64,000 nt of DNA, taken from the NCBI GenBank assembly GCA_014904985.1, contig MU128909.1, positions 720,602 through 784,601 on the forward strand, given 5' to 3'. This stretch comes from Hydnum rufescens UP504. Lineage: Eukaryota > Basidiomycota > Agaricomycetes > Cantharellales > Hydnaceae. Positions 1 through 11,379 of the stretch are shown here, piece after piece (positions within the stretch are counted from its first letter, which is position 1; the number at the start of each line of letters is the position of its first letter). Below the pieces are notes generated by a model. That model did not search any database and was not told the origin of the DNA. It saw only the letters and a program-made list of their open reading frames with translations. Position numbers and translations under genes: made by a program.

Positions 1-451
1 TATATTTCTGATCCAGAACAAGGAACTGCTCTTCAAGCCACGTGCGGAGCCGACGTTCCTGCCCAGGGGAGAGGTGATCGATTCTGTTTAACGGTTCGAC
101 TCTTTACCATATGTGATAGTTATTATCTCTGGGGCTGTCCCGGATCTCGCTTGTCCTTCTCATCAAGGGATTGGCCTTCATGGTCGATATCCCTCTGCCA
201 GGAACAGTGGGGGACATTTCGGAAAGTTACGAATGGTCTTGCGTCCCATGGCCACACGCGGCTTACGTCAGAGATTTGCATTTAAGCGCGAGTCGGCCCA
301 CTAATTATAACTTTTAAGCTTTGCCCAAACCGCCGCCAGAGCGGTCCTTACGAATTGCCTTGCGCAATTTATCTGCAATCGCTCCTCACATATATCGTAT
401 GCATATGCATTACAAACAATTTCAGAACGCACTGAAAAACAGTTACAAACG
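1..451. repeat. Left arm of a long inverted repeat
   Basis: This stretch matches the reverse complement of about 1708-2142 over its whole length, with scattered mismatches and small indels. The match starts at the first base of the window, so the arm may extend outside it. The inner end is near the shared motif acagttacaaacg, and both arms carry an ATGCATATGCAT-like palindrome close to that end. Open frames inside the arms do not resemble a known transposase. The two arms bracket the secreted beta-barrel gene at 745-1619. The structure could be a large-TIR element or an inverted duplication; target-site duplications cannot be checked because the left outer end is cut off. Confidence 0.85.
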
Positions 452-635
452 CTGTACAGTAATTCTTTGTCGCTGGCATACGCTCCGTTGGATGGGCTCA
501 GCCGCGAAGATCCTGCCTCTGTGTGCTCGCCGATAAACGCCGAGTGCCCGCCCGCCAATAAACGCCGAGAATTCATCCATCATCTCCTGCGCGCCCGCAT
601 GGTGTTTGGAATATTTTTCAATGCAAGTGTCAAGG

Positions 636-641
636 TATAAA
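636..641 (+). promoter_or_regulatory. TATA box of the expansin-like gene
   Basis: TATAAA lies about 109 bp before the ATG at 745 and is followed by a pyrimidine-rich leader, an arrangement typical of highly expressed fungal genes. Assignment rests on position only. Confidence 0.5.
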
Positions 642-744
642 ACCCCCCAGTGCCCTCTAGTCGAGCCCCTACAACAAGTCGACATCTCTCTCTTGCATAT
701 CATCCACCTTGAATTATTTCGATCTTCTTTCGCTCCTTCCTGCC

Positions 745-1619
745 ATGTACAAAGCTCTTGTCCTGCTCATTTCGGTCGTCGGCGCTGTCTCTGCTAGCGT
801 CCTTCCCCGCCAAAGCCCATTCACAGGCACACACTCTGGGGGTGGTGAGTTTGGTTAATGCCCAGACTGTTTCTTGGGTCTCAGCCTGATTAAATTGCTA
901 TGCACACCAGGTACCTTTTTCAAGTAAATTATCGGCGCCTTGGACTTCTGGCCCGTTGTTCTTATTCATTCTTTTCTGTTTCAGTCCTGGTTTGGGTGCG
1001 TGCGGTATCACCAATGTAAGTTTTGTTTCATACGTCGAAATAATGTAGTTTACTGACTCTTGAGACTAGACGGACGCAGATTTCATTGCTGCCATCGATA
1101 AGTCGCTTTTCGAGTTTGTGCCACGTTTCACTTCCGTTTATTGGCAAATATCGTCTAACGTGGTTGCTGACTCGTCATCCAGCTCCTACCCCGGGGCAAC
1201 ACCTAATCCCAATGTGCGGTATTTCCAGAACTCATGATTGGGTCCTTGGAATCCTATATTTACGCCGTGCCTTCCCAGAACAATCCGGTGTGCGGCAAGA
1301 AAGTGACTGCGACTTATCAAGGAAAGGTACGTCCAGCGCAGCGATGTAACACTTGTGTTCATGTATCAAGAGAGTTCACCCCGGCCTTTTCACAGTCCGT
1401 CACAGTCGCAATTACTGACCGTTGCGGCGGATGTGAGGGTAAATACGACCTCGACTTGGTAAGGCGACCTTCTTTCCATGGGCGTCGTGAGTCAGTGCAT
1501 TAACCCTGACCTTGAATCCATAAAATAAGTCCCCCGCTGCATTCGCGTGCTTCGGACTACGATCTTGGTCGCATCCCCATCACCTGGAACTGGCAGTAGG
1601 GCGGAGCCAAATGTGCTAG
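745..1619 (+). CDS. Secreted RlpA-like double-psi beta-barrel (expansin/barwin-like) protein
   Basis: Short secreted protein with an N-terminal signal peptide (MYKALVLLISVVGAVSA) followed by a double-psi beta-barrel domain of the RlpA/barwin type found in expansin-like fungal wall or effector proteins. Eight exons fit: 745-845, 911-923 (13 nt), 985-1015, 1070-1113, 1183-1213, 1279-1326, 1396-1458 and 1530 to the stop, the first junction being uncertain by one base. Motifs in order are GTFFNPGLGACGITN, NNPVCGKKVTATYQGK and the family signature TDRCGGCEGKYDLDLSP. The expected C-terminus, DLGRIPITWNWQ followed by TAG at 1597-1599, is one base out of frame with SPAAF at the start of the last exon; read as given, the protein ends at 1619 with an unrelated tail. 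Catalytic activity is not implied: RlpA-like fungal proteins are mostly non-enzymatic or uncharacterised. It sits between two inverted repeat arms. Confidence 0.8.
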
Positions 1620-1707
1620 ACATCTTACTCGCAATATTGACCATGGCTGCCGTGTTTTATTTTGTGACTAGAGCATATCACATGCTACCTGTGAAAGATT
1701 ATTTAAA

Positions 1708-2142
1708 CGTTTGTAACTGTTTTCAGTGCCTTCTGAAATTGTTTGTAATGCATATGCATAGATATATGAGGAGCGATTCAGAGAAAATTGCGCAAGCAAC
1801 TCGTAAGACGCGCTCTGGCGCGTTTGGGCAAAGCTTAAAAGTTATAATTATGGATGCGCTTAAATGCAAATCTCTGACGTAAGCCGCGTGTTTTGCCAAG
1901 ACCACCTCTTCGTAACTTTCCGAAATGCCCCCACCGTTCCTGGCAGAGGGGATATCGACCATGAAACCAATCTCCCTTGATGAGAAGACAAGCGAGATCG
2001 GGACAGCTCCAGAGATAATAACTATCACATATGGTAAAGAGTCGAACCGTTAAACAGAATCGATCACCTCTCCCCTGGGCAGGAACGTCGGCTCCGCACG
2101 TGGCTTGAAGAGCAGTTCCTTGTTCTGGATCAGAAATATAAC
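1708..2142. repeat. Right arm of the long inverted repeat
   Basis: Reverse complement of 1-451, for example cagaaatata at 2131-2140 against the first bases of the window and cgtttgtaactgt at 1708-1720 against bases 439-451. Differences are scattered, so the duplication is not very recent. The spacer of about 1.26 kb holds the expansin-like gene and its promoter. A truncated-looking open frame begins immediately to the right of this arm. Confidence 0.85.
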
Positions 2143-2159
2143 AGGCGGTACGCTCACTC

Positions 2160-2986
2160 TGTATTCGCACAATTCGCCGAAATTCAAAATCATGGCCTTG
2201 GCAGGAACGAACGACCATCTCCCCTCCCAACTCTACAATCCTATCTTTCAGCCTTAGCACCACTCTACACTGTAATTTTGCAAATCCCGCCGAATGCGAC
2301 GGTGATGCGGATGAATTTTTTCTCCAACTCACAATCGATCTTCTCGAGCGGTGCGTCACATTCCACCTGAAAGAACCAAGGCAGCCAAGAAGGGGGTCGC
2401 ATTCGAATCACAATGGAGGTAGCATTTCATCACATGGAAATGCAGGTGTAGATATGGATCAAGGAGGGCATCACGGGCAGCAAGTGAACTCGGAAGAGGA
2501 CGACGATCCGATAACATCAGCCCTGAAGCCCTTGTTGGAATTACTGGCACTATTTGACGAAGGGTGGCTGGCGATCCTTCTGGCACGGAGGTGGGATGCC
2601 CAGGCTGGCCAGGGGGCCGTTGATGGTACAGAATCTCTACACCGAAGCGAACGGGAAAGAGAGAAAGAGAGGGCAGGCGGCTAGGAATCACAGAGACTAT
2701 GAAGACAATGGTTCGGAGTACCATGGTGAGCGGGCAGGCTACTGTTGATGACTGGTTTGAGCGTTTGACGGGGGAACATGGGATTGTCATTGGCGGCGAC
2801 GTAAGGGAGGGATTTGCGGAGATCTTCTGGAAGACTCTTGAAGAACTTGAGGAGGCTGATGAGGAAGATGATTGGGAATCTGTATGGGACGAGGACGAGG
2901 GCGCACGCAGGGACTCTCAAGAGGTGATGGACGTGGATTTCCAAGTCGAAGACCCTGGCATGTTTCATGAGTTCGACGATCTGTAG
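2160..2986 (+). pseudogene. 5'-truncated gene fragment with acidic C-terminus
   Basis: An open frame runs from the edge of the inverted repeat without an obvious start. It includes a leucine-rich helical stretch (SALKPLLELLALFDEGWLA) and then joins, by a good intron (about 2626-2684, GT..TAG, phase preserved), to an exon with VDDWFERLTGEHG and EGFAEIFWKTLEELEEADEE, ending in a very acidic tail with stop at 2984-2986. I do not recognise the family. The lack of a start and the abutting repeat arm suggest that the 5' part was lost when the repeat structure formed. It may instead be an intact gene with an unseen upstream exon or a frame error near 2290, where a second frame also looks coding. Confidence 0.45.
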
Positions 2987-3062
2987 GAAAGACAATGTAG
3001 CCCGGTCGATGGAGAAAAGGGACTAGCGAGCGGTATCTAACCTTGAGAGAGCAAGAAGCAAG

Positions 3063-3352
3063 TTAGAGTTCCCCTCCCCTCCTCTTACTTCGCTGCCTTG
3101 GCTCCTGAACATCTACGCGCATAACGCCAGAAGCAGATCTGAGGGTATCGAGTATCTGCATTTGATTGTCCTCCCACGCGAGCTTGGGTACAGCAACAAG
3201 CAGCACATCATCCAGAGCACCAACTGGGCTCACGTAGCTCACCATGCTGTGCACGGAGGACCACAATCCAGGGTTGGAAAGATACGGCGAGGTGGGGACA
3301 AGCTTATTGCGATGTACTTATTCACCGCAAAATCAAGAGAGATATGAGCCAT
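3063..3352 (-). CDS. Small hypothetical protein
   Basis: Minus-strand frame with coding character (segments PTSPYLSNPGLWSSVHSM and SPVGALDDVLLVAVPKLAW) ending at a stop at 3063. The likely ATG is at 3352, reading MAHISLDFAVNK; that start and the body are in different frames, so either a small frame break near 3310 or a wrong start is involved. It is head to head with the gene starting at 3408, with about 55 bp between starts, which fits a shared promoter. No family recognised. Confidence 0.35.
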
Positions 3353-3407
3353 TCTGGTAGCACGACAAATTTACATCCGGAGAGCTCGAAGCGCAACATT
3401 GGCGACA

Positions 3408-6060
3408 ATGACCGACGATGCGGAAGTGTCAGAAGAGGTCATTCGCCAGATGGGAAACGAGATAATCAGACTACGCGAGCAACTGGCTGCTCTCAGGAAC
3501 CCATCTGGGCGAGTTGACGATACTGACCAGGTAAAGTATCCCCGCTTGCTCTAGACACGCACCTAAAGAAAGGATTCCGTGACAGCTTCTGGCATTGATC
3601 GCACAGGAGAAGAAACGAGCGGACGACGCCGTCCTGCGAACGCGATCTTACAAACCGGCGTCTTGTAGCGAGCGACCGCGCCCTCCAGCAAGCCCTTGCC
3701 TACCGCGCCTCTCCCTGTCTCCCTCTTCTACGCGCGCTTCTCCGTCAAAGTCAAGACAATGCAATCTGCTAAGCAACGCTATCTCCGGCTCTGCGTCTCG
3801 CGAGGACTGGGTCCACGATGACCCCAAGCTTCCTGAACAGCTGAAAGAGGTAGTAAGGGAGCGGGATGCCGCATTATTGGAGCTTAGTCAATTGAAACAA
3901 AGTATGCGCGATCTCGAACTTGGAAGTGACCTCGAGGGTGGACTCTCAGACTCCGATGATAACGATGAGACCCATGGGGGGTGGCAAATGCAAGTAAGCA
4001 TCCCCCATCATCCTGGAGCTCTTCTCCTCGGTCCAACGAGCGTTCATATGTCGATGAAGATCGCCAGGTCAATATCCCAAGAACTAGTCTTGACATCTGA
4101 GAAGGATTCGGGGACCTTGAATGGTCCTATCACCACAATCCCTTCACAATTCCAAGCTTCCGATGAACATGTTAATGCCAATATAGCTCCTATTCTTTCC
4201 GACCTCAAAGAAACGAGGGTATATCAATCTTTGTGTCTTTCAGACCTGCTCTTACTATCGAAGCTCCCCAAGGTCCTCAAGTCCGTGCTAAATACCAATG
4301 GAAGCCAAAATGACCCGCTCTTGTTGACCCCAAATAAGCCCAAAATCTCCAGCGAGATGCAGGTAACTGAAGCAAAACGTACTTCCCAAGTTATAAACTT
4401 ACACCGTATGAAAAGCGTACTTCTCCCCTTCTCTACGCACACGTGCCCCCGATGCCCAACACAATGCTCTCACACCTTCGATACCCATCATTATTACCGA
4501 GAATACTGACCCAATTATTCATACTAAGATCAACCTCAATTCTTCGTCATCGGCAGCACTTCCCGAGATTCCGGGCCCCCTTCCTCCTTATATCATCCAA
4601 ATTTACCCCAGACACGCAGTCCTGTTCAAGATTTCCCTGTCAAGCCTCTACTGAAGTTGTCACAGCCCCAGACTCCTGAAGATATCCGACAAAGCATACT
4701 TGCCTTGTTTCCTGTCCCAGCTGGATACCCTCCGACTGCCCTGCAGCCAATTTCTCTCCCCGCTACCCTCAACCTCCATGCCTTCCTTGACCAAGCAACG
4801 GGGGTGTGTATATTTGACCCCTTGTCACAGTGCACGACGGTGCCTTCTCTTTTTGTCTGGCTGCATCTCTCTACTTGCTCGTTGTCTCCCTAAATCTCTC
4901 TGGGGCTTGGCCTCAAACTTTGTTGTGCTTCATTTCCCTGTGGCGCGCTTGTCTCTACCCTCGTTTCCCGAGTTCGAAGTCTAACTTTTGCTCACGCCCA
5001 TGAATATCGCCTTTAGAGCGCCAAACAAAGGTATGCAGTTTATGTTACCTCTCTGTCTTCTTATTCCTCCCGAGTGAATACTTCTGGTTGTTTCATGTAT
5101 AGCTTGATAGGACATCGTCAATATCTCTCGCACCAAGTGACATGGTGCACCAAACGGCCATATCACTGTTATATTCTCGTACCCCGATACATTTATAAGC
5201 CATCGCCTTTGATGCCATCGTCGTCGTCGTCCTTGCGCTCTCGCTCTACCTCGTTTCTCTCTCCCGGCTCTGCGTCTTCTGACTCGCAGGGCCCTTGGCA
5301 TTCTCTGTCGCCGCGCTCTGTGTCTAATACTGCACCTTCCAGAAATCCGGACTATCTTGATGTCTTGCACCCTTTGAATCAAGGTATTACATTGGGCAGA
5401 TGGATTGAGACTGATAGAACAGGTGGAATGCGTGCCCGTTCTGCCGAAATATTCTACCAGCAGCATGGCGAATGGTTTTACGTTGGTACCTTTAAGGCAC
5501 ATCGCTTGCCTGACCTTGCTTCTGATGAGTTTGCTCACCTCGATGAAAGAGTTCGTTCTCTGTTTGCCAGTAGAATTCTCGATTTTGCTAATTCAGTTTC
5601 CATTTAGCACGTTTATCAGACGAAAGAAGAACTAATTCAAGGAACTTTGGGGGCAGCACATGCAACCGTGGGTGCAGGTGCAAGGGCTGGATCTCCCTCT
5701 GGAGACGAGCGTTTCGACGGACGGAGTATGTACAATTCAGGAGTGCTAAAGGCCCGTCTATTCCACTGGTTTTATTCGCTGCTTTGACGATCGGTGGATC
5801 TGACCTTTCATCTCGCTATTTTGACTCCCACCATATCGCTCGACTGTCCACTATAACCCCGATCGATCTTATTTCAGGTGGCATGCGTTGGCCTACAATG
5901 CATCGGTTTCAATGACGCACTCAATCGCATTATGCACGCCCAATCACGACTTCTCGTACAGGGCCGAACTGTTCGTGCTTCGAGTGCATCCTCGTATCTG
6001 GATCCGAGGGAAAAACGCAATACACCTGATGTCAGAGTCTGTATCACCCCTCCAGTATAG
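3408..6060 (+). CDS. DUF6697-type fungal protein, disrupted reading frame
   Basis: The C-terminal part resembles a basidiomycete domain known to me as DUF6697. Motifs are GEWFYVGTFKAHRLPDL (about 5470-5515), YQTKEELIQGTLGAAHA after an intron ending at 5607, and VACVGLQCIGFNDAL after an intron ending at 5877, with stop near 6060. The N-terminus starts MTDDAEVSEEVIRQMG at 3408 and is predicted coiled coil (RLREQLAAL, then LKEVVRERDAALLELSQLK), joined by a clear intron at about 3531-3587. The middle, 3990-5070, is Ser/Pro-rich and changes frame several times (near 3650, 4010 and 4650), so either extra introns or frame breaks are present. Function of the domain is unknown to me. The annotation as one gene is an inference from frame, spacing and strand. 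Confidence 0.55.
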
Positions 6061-6582
6061 CCAGCCATATTCTCGAAGTCGAATTTGGGCATAATTCGTC
6101 ACTACTTTCATATCGACTCGACCTCTTCTCTAGGAGCAACGTATAGTAGATTCATGGTTTCAGTAGCCTTAGCTTGTCGCTTAAGAAATTTTAGATCGTC
6201 TGTCTTTTGTTCTGTCGCTGGTGCCTCGGAGAAATTTCGTGTTGTTACAGGATGAAAAGATACCTCAGTAGGATTAGTAAATATTGAAAGAATTTCCTCA
6301 TCTAGGCTGGAGTGCTCAGCCTGAGACTGATGGTGCTAAATTATATTGGCCATTGCCCTCCACGTTTGTAGCACACAACCCCCCAGAGTTTATTCATCAC
6401 CCGATCAGGCCACGGAGGAAAACAGCCCCACCCTGCTAACGGAAATTCTCTTCTGACTTCCACAGCACCCAGTCACTCCTGAACAGATTAAGAGAATTGG
6501 GTGTACGCCCTCAACACATAAAAGAACATTATACCAGGCAGATATGAGAAATAAAAACTAGCGTTACAGTAACAGGTGTCCG
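6061..6582. other. Intergenic, convergent 3' ends
   Basis: Space between the DUF6697-type gene and the convergent FG-GAP gene. AT-rich, only short open frames, no repeat or RNA gene seen. Confidence 0.6.
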
Positions 6583-9382
6583 TCATAATGCATCGAAATT
6601 AATATGGTGCAGTCTTCTTCTCCGCTCTATCTCGTCTTCTCTCTACAGGAGGATGCATCGAAGCTCAAGTAAGCAATGGATTTATGAAGTCCAGCAATTA
6701 TACGCCTCACCTTCTCGTTAAGGTGCAGAACCAGCACGATGACGGCGAGCACGATCATCGTGAGCACAACCGTCAACGTCACCCATGGAATCCAATCCCC
6801 CGGCCGTAAATACAACTTCTTGTGCCAATCTCCCGGCCCATCGTTCGCCCCGTGCGGTGGGATGATGACCACCTTGGAGTTGGGTATCACGCCCTCCATA
6901 TTGATATAATGCATTGGCTGGTGCTTCGTTGAACCCACGAAGAGGTTCTCGACGTAGTTATTGGTTCGCCCTAGACCAAAAAACGCGTATGGGGTATGGA
7001 GGGCCTGATACGATGTCTGTGGGAGTTGACAAACTAGAAACCCGATCAGTCTCGCTGTCAAAGCGAATTCGGGGAGGAAGGTACCTTGTGCTGCAGATCG
7101 ACGGCCAGACGTATCGAGTATGGTATACTTGTAAGATGGCCCAGAATAGCTTGCACCAAAAGGCTATCACAAGAGTATGAATAAGCCATCACGTAGGTAG
7201 AACACAGAGGGTATCGATCTCACTTGATATTTTGGCTCACTCAGATTATTTGGTATGCACCACCCATCGCACGCACCACTCAGGACTACAAGCAGAGTGC
7301 ACGCAGATGAGAATTATTTTGGGGTGATCATAAGGGTGAATCACTGACCTATAGCCTTCAAGAAGAACGCGTCATGGAAAAAGTTATTCTGAACGAAGGT
7401 GACTCTGCTCCCAGTCTGGCTTCCAGTACGCTGAACCATGAAGTCCAATCGTACCCTATGACAATTACCATTTAGAGGACATAGCCATTTCAAGAGAAAC
7501 TTGCGAAGTTTCATATACGTACATCTTCATCCAGATCAAGCAATGCTACACCCCTTGCATCGCTGATCGTAGCTAAAGGGTCGACATCATTGACCATTGC
7601 CGAAAAAGCCCTCCCATATTTCGCTGGACAGGGACCCTGACTCGCGTCCTTGCTGGTGCAGGGGCGCGAAATGAGAATCTCTGGAGTATGCGAACTCCCC
7701 TTGTCATTTCGAACGACAATGGGAATAAGATCGGGAAAGCCATCCAAGGTCTACATCTCCTATACGAAGCGGAAGCGGGATTGGTGGCGTGGCTGTCGTA
7801 TCATATAGAAGCAGGGAATTTGATCCATCTTTGAACAAGGAAGCAAGATCTATGCTCGTAATGCCCTAGACATCTCAATAGGGAAAGTAAACAAACCATG
7901 AAGTACATGAGCAACATACACAACTGACAGTATCATCGCTCAAAATTAAAGTCGAAATCGGGATCGGCGGAACAAAGCTCGTCAGGCAACCTGCAATTCT
8001 TTCTAGATCCAGTCGAAGGATTCGAACTGGAACAAAGGGGTTTTTGTTTGTTGTATACAATGTTGATCCTGCAATTAGTCCCTATTCCAGATGAAGACGA
8101 TATCGAAGAGCACGTGGGGAACACCATGTCAATGGTACCATCCCGATCTACGCGAATGATTAGATGACAAAGAATGGGAGGATGTATGAAGGTTAGAAAT
8201 ACATACTCATGTCAGCAAAACTAACGGGCCCAACATTCGGCGGGAATGAGCCAGAGCGAGCTAATTTGAAGCCTTGTTCCTTATGATTCGTCCAAATCTG
8301 GAACCACTTTTGATTACCTGAGACGCACATCAGGAAGACGTCTGTGGAGATGGATGGAAGTGTCTATAGCTTCAGGTGTGCAGGGTGGTCTTTCACAATG
8401 AGATACCACTTGCCTGCTAAACAATCGCCGTCGAAATCAATGACGGCATTGCTGTGGGGGTTTGATATATCGCAAGCGCGACCATCGAATGGTGCGTCGG
8501 CCCTAGATCATCATGACAGCATTAGGCCAAGTCTTTGGCCGTCCAAGGAGAAACACTAACAAGTGAAAGAAGTTCCCCTCACTGTCTTTCGCGGCTCGTG
8601 TGTTGTTCCATAAGGTGAGACCAGAGCCACCATACAAGTCCGGCATCACCCCAAGGAGATCTATTTTCATTTGGCCACTCGCGTCGAGCAAGACGGGCTG
8701 TGCGGACGTTGATGAGGGAAGAGTGTACACATTATTATCTGCATGAGACACGATCGATTTCATAGCTTGGTCAATACATAGCTTCCCAACTCACTCAATG
8801 GAAGAGACTACCCACCGAAACCCCCATTGACGCCGAGATATAAAAACATATCCAATAGGTTGCGAGATGAGGGCGATTCGGTCATGAGAAGGAGATCGAG
8901 CCTCCCATCTCCATTGAAATCTCCAGGCACTACATTGATGATTTTACGTTGGAGTGAGAGTCGGCTACCTGAACGATATTCAAATGCCTCTGAACAATAG
9001 AGGGGATCGAGAGATTCGAAAGGTCAGGAAATGTTAGCGGCACGATAGGGGTATCTAAGCCAAACAAACCGTGATTCCATAAGTGAACAGTCAGAGTACG
9101 TTGATCGTCACTCAAGGAAACGACATCGAGGCTGTTTATTCGCTCATTGTCAATGAATTATGCATTCTGCAATAAAAACAACATAGCCTACAACTGGTCC
9201 CCATCAAAATCTCCGAGGGCGGCTATTCGCCCCTGGAGTTTATCAAGTCCAAGGCTGCCTGCCCCAATAAGAGCGTTCGTAGAGAATCGTTTTGGCGGCA
9301 GAGGCCAAATGGCCTGGGAGGGTATCGGCTGGGCAAGAAGCGAAAGAAGAAAGAGCAACCCAGTAGTGCGAGGCGGAGACAT
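6583..9382 (-). CDS. FG-GAP repeat membrane glycoprotein, ITFG1/TIP (T-cell immunomodulatory protein) homologue
   Basis: Type I membrane protein of the conserved eukaryotic ITFG1/TIP family. The ATG at 9382 gives MSPPRTTGLLFLLSLLAQP, a signal peptide, then IAALGDFDGDQL, a calcium-binding FG-GAP beta-propeller motif. Further propeller blades are seen at LTVHLWNHGLFG (about 9080), VMPDLYGGSGLTLWNN (about 8650) and DGFPDLIPIVVRND (about 7740). The C-terminal family hallmark lies at 6840-7060: QTSYQALHTPYAFFGLGRTN, then PGDWIPW followed by a single transmembrane helix (VTLTVVLTMIVLAVIVLVL). A last intron joins LNEK to a basic tail ERRRRLHHINFDAL with stop at 6583-6585, the usual end of the family. 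Many introns interrupt it. The animal protein acts at the cell surface; in fungi the role is not established. Its start faces the FUN14 exon relic at 9565. Confidence 0.9.
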
Positions 9383-9564
9383 GCAGCCGGTGAGGACACC
9401 GTCTGACAGACGAATAATGACAAGGAAGACTAGGGGAACTATGTGCAATGATCGGAGTTTGCCGACTCCGTTGACTCTGCACTGTCTGCAGTGCTGTGCT
9501 TCCAATGGCGAGGAGACATCCCTTTCTGCATTATTTTACTTCACACTTCACCAGTGTTGGGTAA

Positions 9565-9735
9565 TTCGTCGCGCCATTCGAGGGTCTATTTCATGCCTCC
9601 GTCCGCGCGCGGCACTAGGTAGCTTCCGAATCTCTGTTCAACTTGAACTGGTTTATCAATTGCTTGACGGCCAATTTCCAACAGAGGTGTCATTTATTGC
9701 TGTTTTTGTCCTCAGCATGTGTGTGGACTTTCTGT
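9565..9735 (+). pseudogene. Decayed copy of the FUN14 last exon
   Basis: About 170 bp align by eye, with scattered mismatches, to 60430-60600, the last exon of the FUN14 gene in this window. Shared blocks include ttatcaattgcttgacggcc against tcatcaatttcttaacggcc, and ggccaatttccaacagagg against ggccgatttccaacagagg. In translation, NWFINCLTANFQQR corresponds to TWFINFLTADFQQR of the intact gene. Stops and frame changes break the copy and no other FUN14 exon is visible nearby, so it is a relic of a duplication rather than a gene. Confidence 0.75.
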
Positions 9736-9986
9736 TTTGCCAGCTGCTCAAATAATTTTTGGACTGCTCGGGATACTGTTCTGCAATGCATTCTCAGCAC
9801 TTCAACGAAATCAGTAGTAAGATCCCCGCTGTATAGCTCACTAGTGAGCGCACACCCCAGGCCTGGTGGATCAAATCACGGCTCTATTTCTTCGATACTG
9901 TGGGAATAGGGGGCAAAAACCCTGAATGTGCGAGCCTGAAAGTACAGAAATGGGGACTCCCTCTCAGTGCTGCCAGATGAGATTGT
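9736..9986. other. Intergenic
   Basis: Short stretch between the FUN14 relic and the 3' end of the peroxiredoxin gene. No feature recognised. Confidence 0.5.
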
Positions 9987-10998
9987 TCACAATTTAGCCA
10001 GGATGTGTTCTGCACCCGTGACGTTAAGGCCTGGTTGTGTCTCGACCTTTAAACACAACGACGGCTCGATTAGGGATTTCCACCTAGGCATAATCCGACC
10101 ACGCACCTCGACAGCCTTGACCACCAAATCGTCGAGAATCAGGGCGTATCGCCTGGTTCGCTCGCCGCTCTTAAGGCCTAGCTTAGCGCTCCACTCAGCG
10201 TTAGCATCTGAAAGCATCAATATCTACAGTCGAGACGGTACGAGTTGGTCTACAGTAGCCCAGAGAGTGGGGGGAACTTGCTGACCGTATCTTTCACGCC
10301 TTGGACACGACCCCAGGCAGACATCCTTGATACCCTATGAGTAACACGAATATAGAATCCTGAATATTTGTACTCACACCCATGCATCATTATAGGCGAG
10401 GGCGGCAATTACGTCAACACCTATACATGGATCATGGAGTATGTGGATCACGGACATACGATATCGAGGGAATGATAAAGAATATGTCGACCCACCTTTG
10501 CCTTTAAGTTCATCGTAGTGCTTGACGAACCCAGGCAGATGCGAAACATGGCAGGTTGGCTAACAGTACCGCCGCACCGGGGAGATGGCATGAGAAGGTG
10601 AGAGGTATTAAGAATCGATGAAAGGGTGCGTTCTCACAGTAAAGGCTCCCGGAACTGCGAACAGGACTACTTTCTTGCCTTTCCACTCGTCCGTGGATAG
10701 CTTGACAGCTATTCGTCGCCCAAGGATGAATGATATGCCTACGCTCCACCTACGAAAAGTGAGCCAGAATACTCACGAATACCACAAGCAAGCTATAACA
10801 AGATGGAGAATCATTCGCTATCGCCAAAGGTGACTGTAAGGATGATAATACCCCATCCTCCAACTTCTCTGAGTACGGTACATATGAGAACGTGGCCGAG
10901 GGTATGGTATCTCCAACGTTGATGGTCGCCTTCCGAATAGTGGAGAGGGTGCTTAGTTTCGAAGTTTGCCTCGCAAAGTGTCGTAAAGCACAAACCAT
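9987..10998 (-). CDS. Peroxiredoxin, PRX5/AhpC-TSA type, probably mitochondrial
   Basis: Thiol peroxidase reducing hydrogen peroxide and alkyl hydroperoxides. The start at 10998 gives a basic, hydroxylated leader (MVCALRHFARQTSKLSTL) that looks like a mitochondrial targeting peptide, then INVGDTIPSATFSYVP, the usual start of the PRX5 domain. Across introns the core reads VVLFAVPGAFTPTCH, containing the peroxidatic cysteine in the P-x(3)-T-x(2)-C motif; the codon for this Cys is near 10545, just after an intron. The C-terminal part has LGLKSGERTRRYALILDD and ends VTGAEHILAKL with stop at 9987-9989, as in fungal PRX5/PMP20 proteins. About five exons with short introns. No resolving cysteine was sought systematically. 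Confidence 0.9.
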
Positions 10999-11379
10999 GG
11001 TGAGATCGATCGATAGCAAGGAGAAATCGCTAAACCGGACAATTCCGGGACCCAACAGTTGTGGCACTCTTGACTCAAGAGTGTCAAGAGTCTTGACAAA
11101 GAAGACGAAGAAAACAGCCATTCGGGGACAGCAATGATATTGGGGTGACAACATAGAACAGCCTCATGCGACACTGCACAAGATTTGTGCGGACTACAAT
11201 AGGATGACAACAGAGGACATTATGCAACAGTGGTGCGGAGTGCAGCTGAATAGTGTAGGTATGCAGAATAGCGATAGAGCAATAAATATCTAATAGTAAC
11301 CAAGGTTGGATAAGCCGAGCTTGCCGATTGTCCCCAGTCGTAATCCTGGAAGAATATTGGGTGCACTTACAAAGGGGAA
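10999..11379. other. Intergenic
   Basis: Promoter side of the peroxiredoxin gene and 3' side of the small HMG-like gene. Only short frames; nothing else recognised. Confidence 0.5.
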
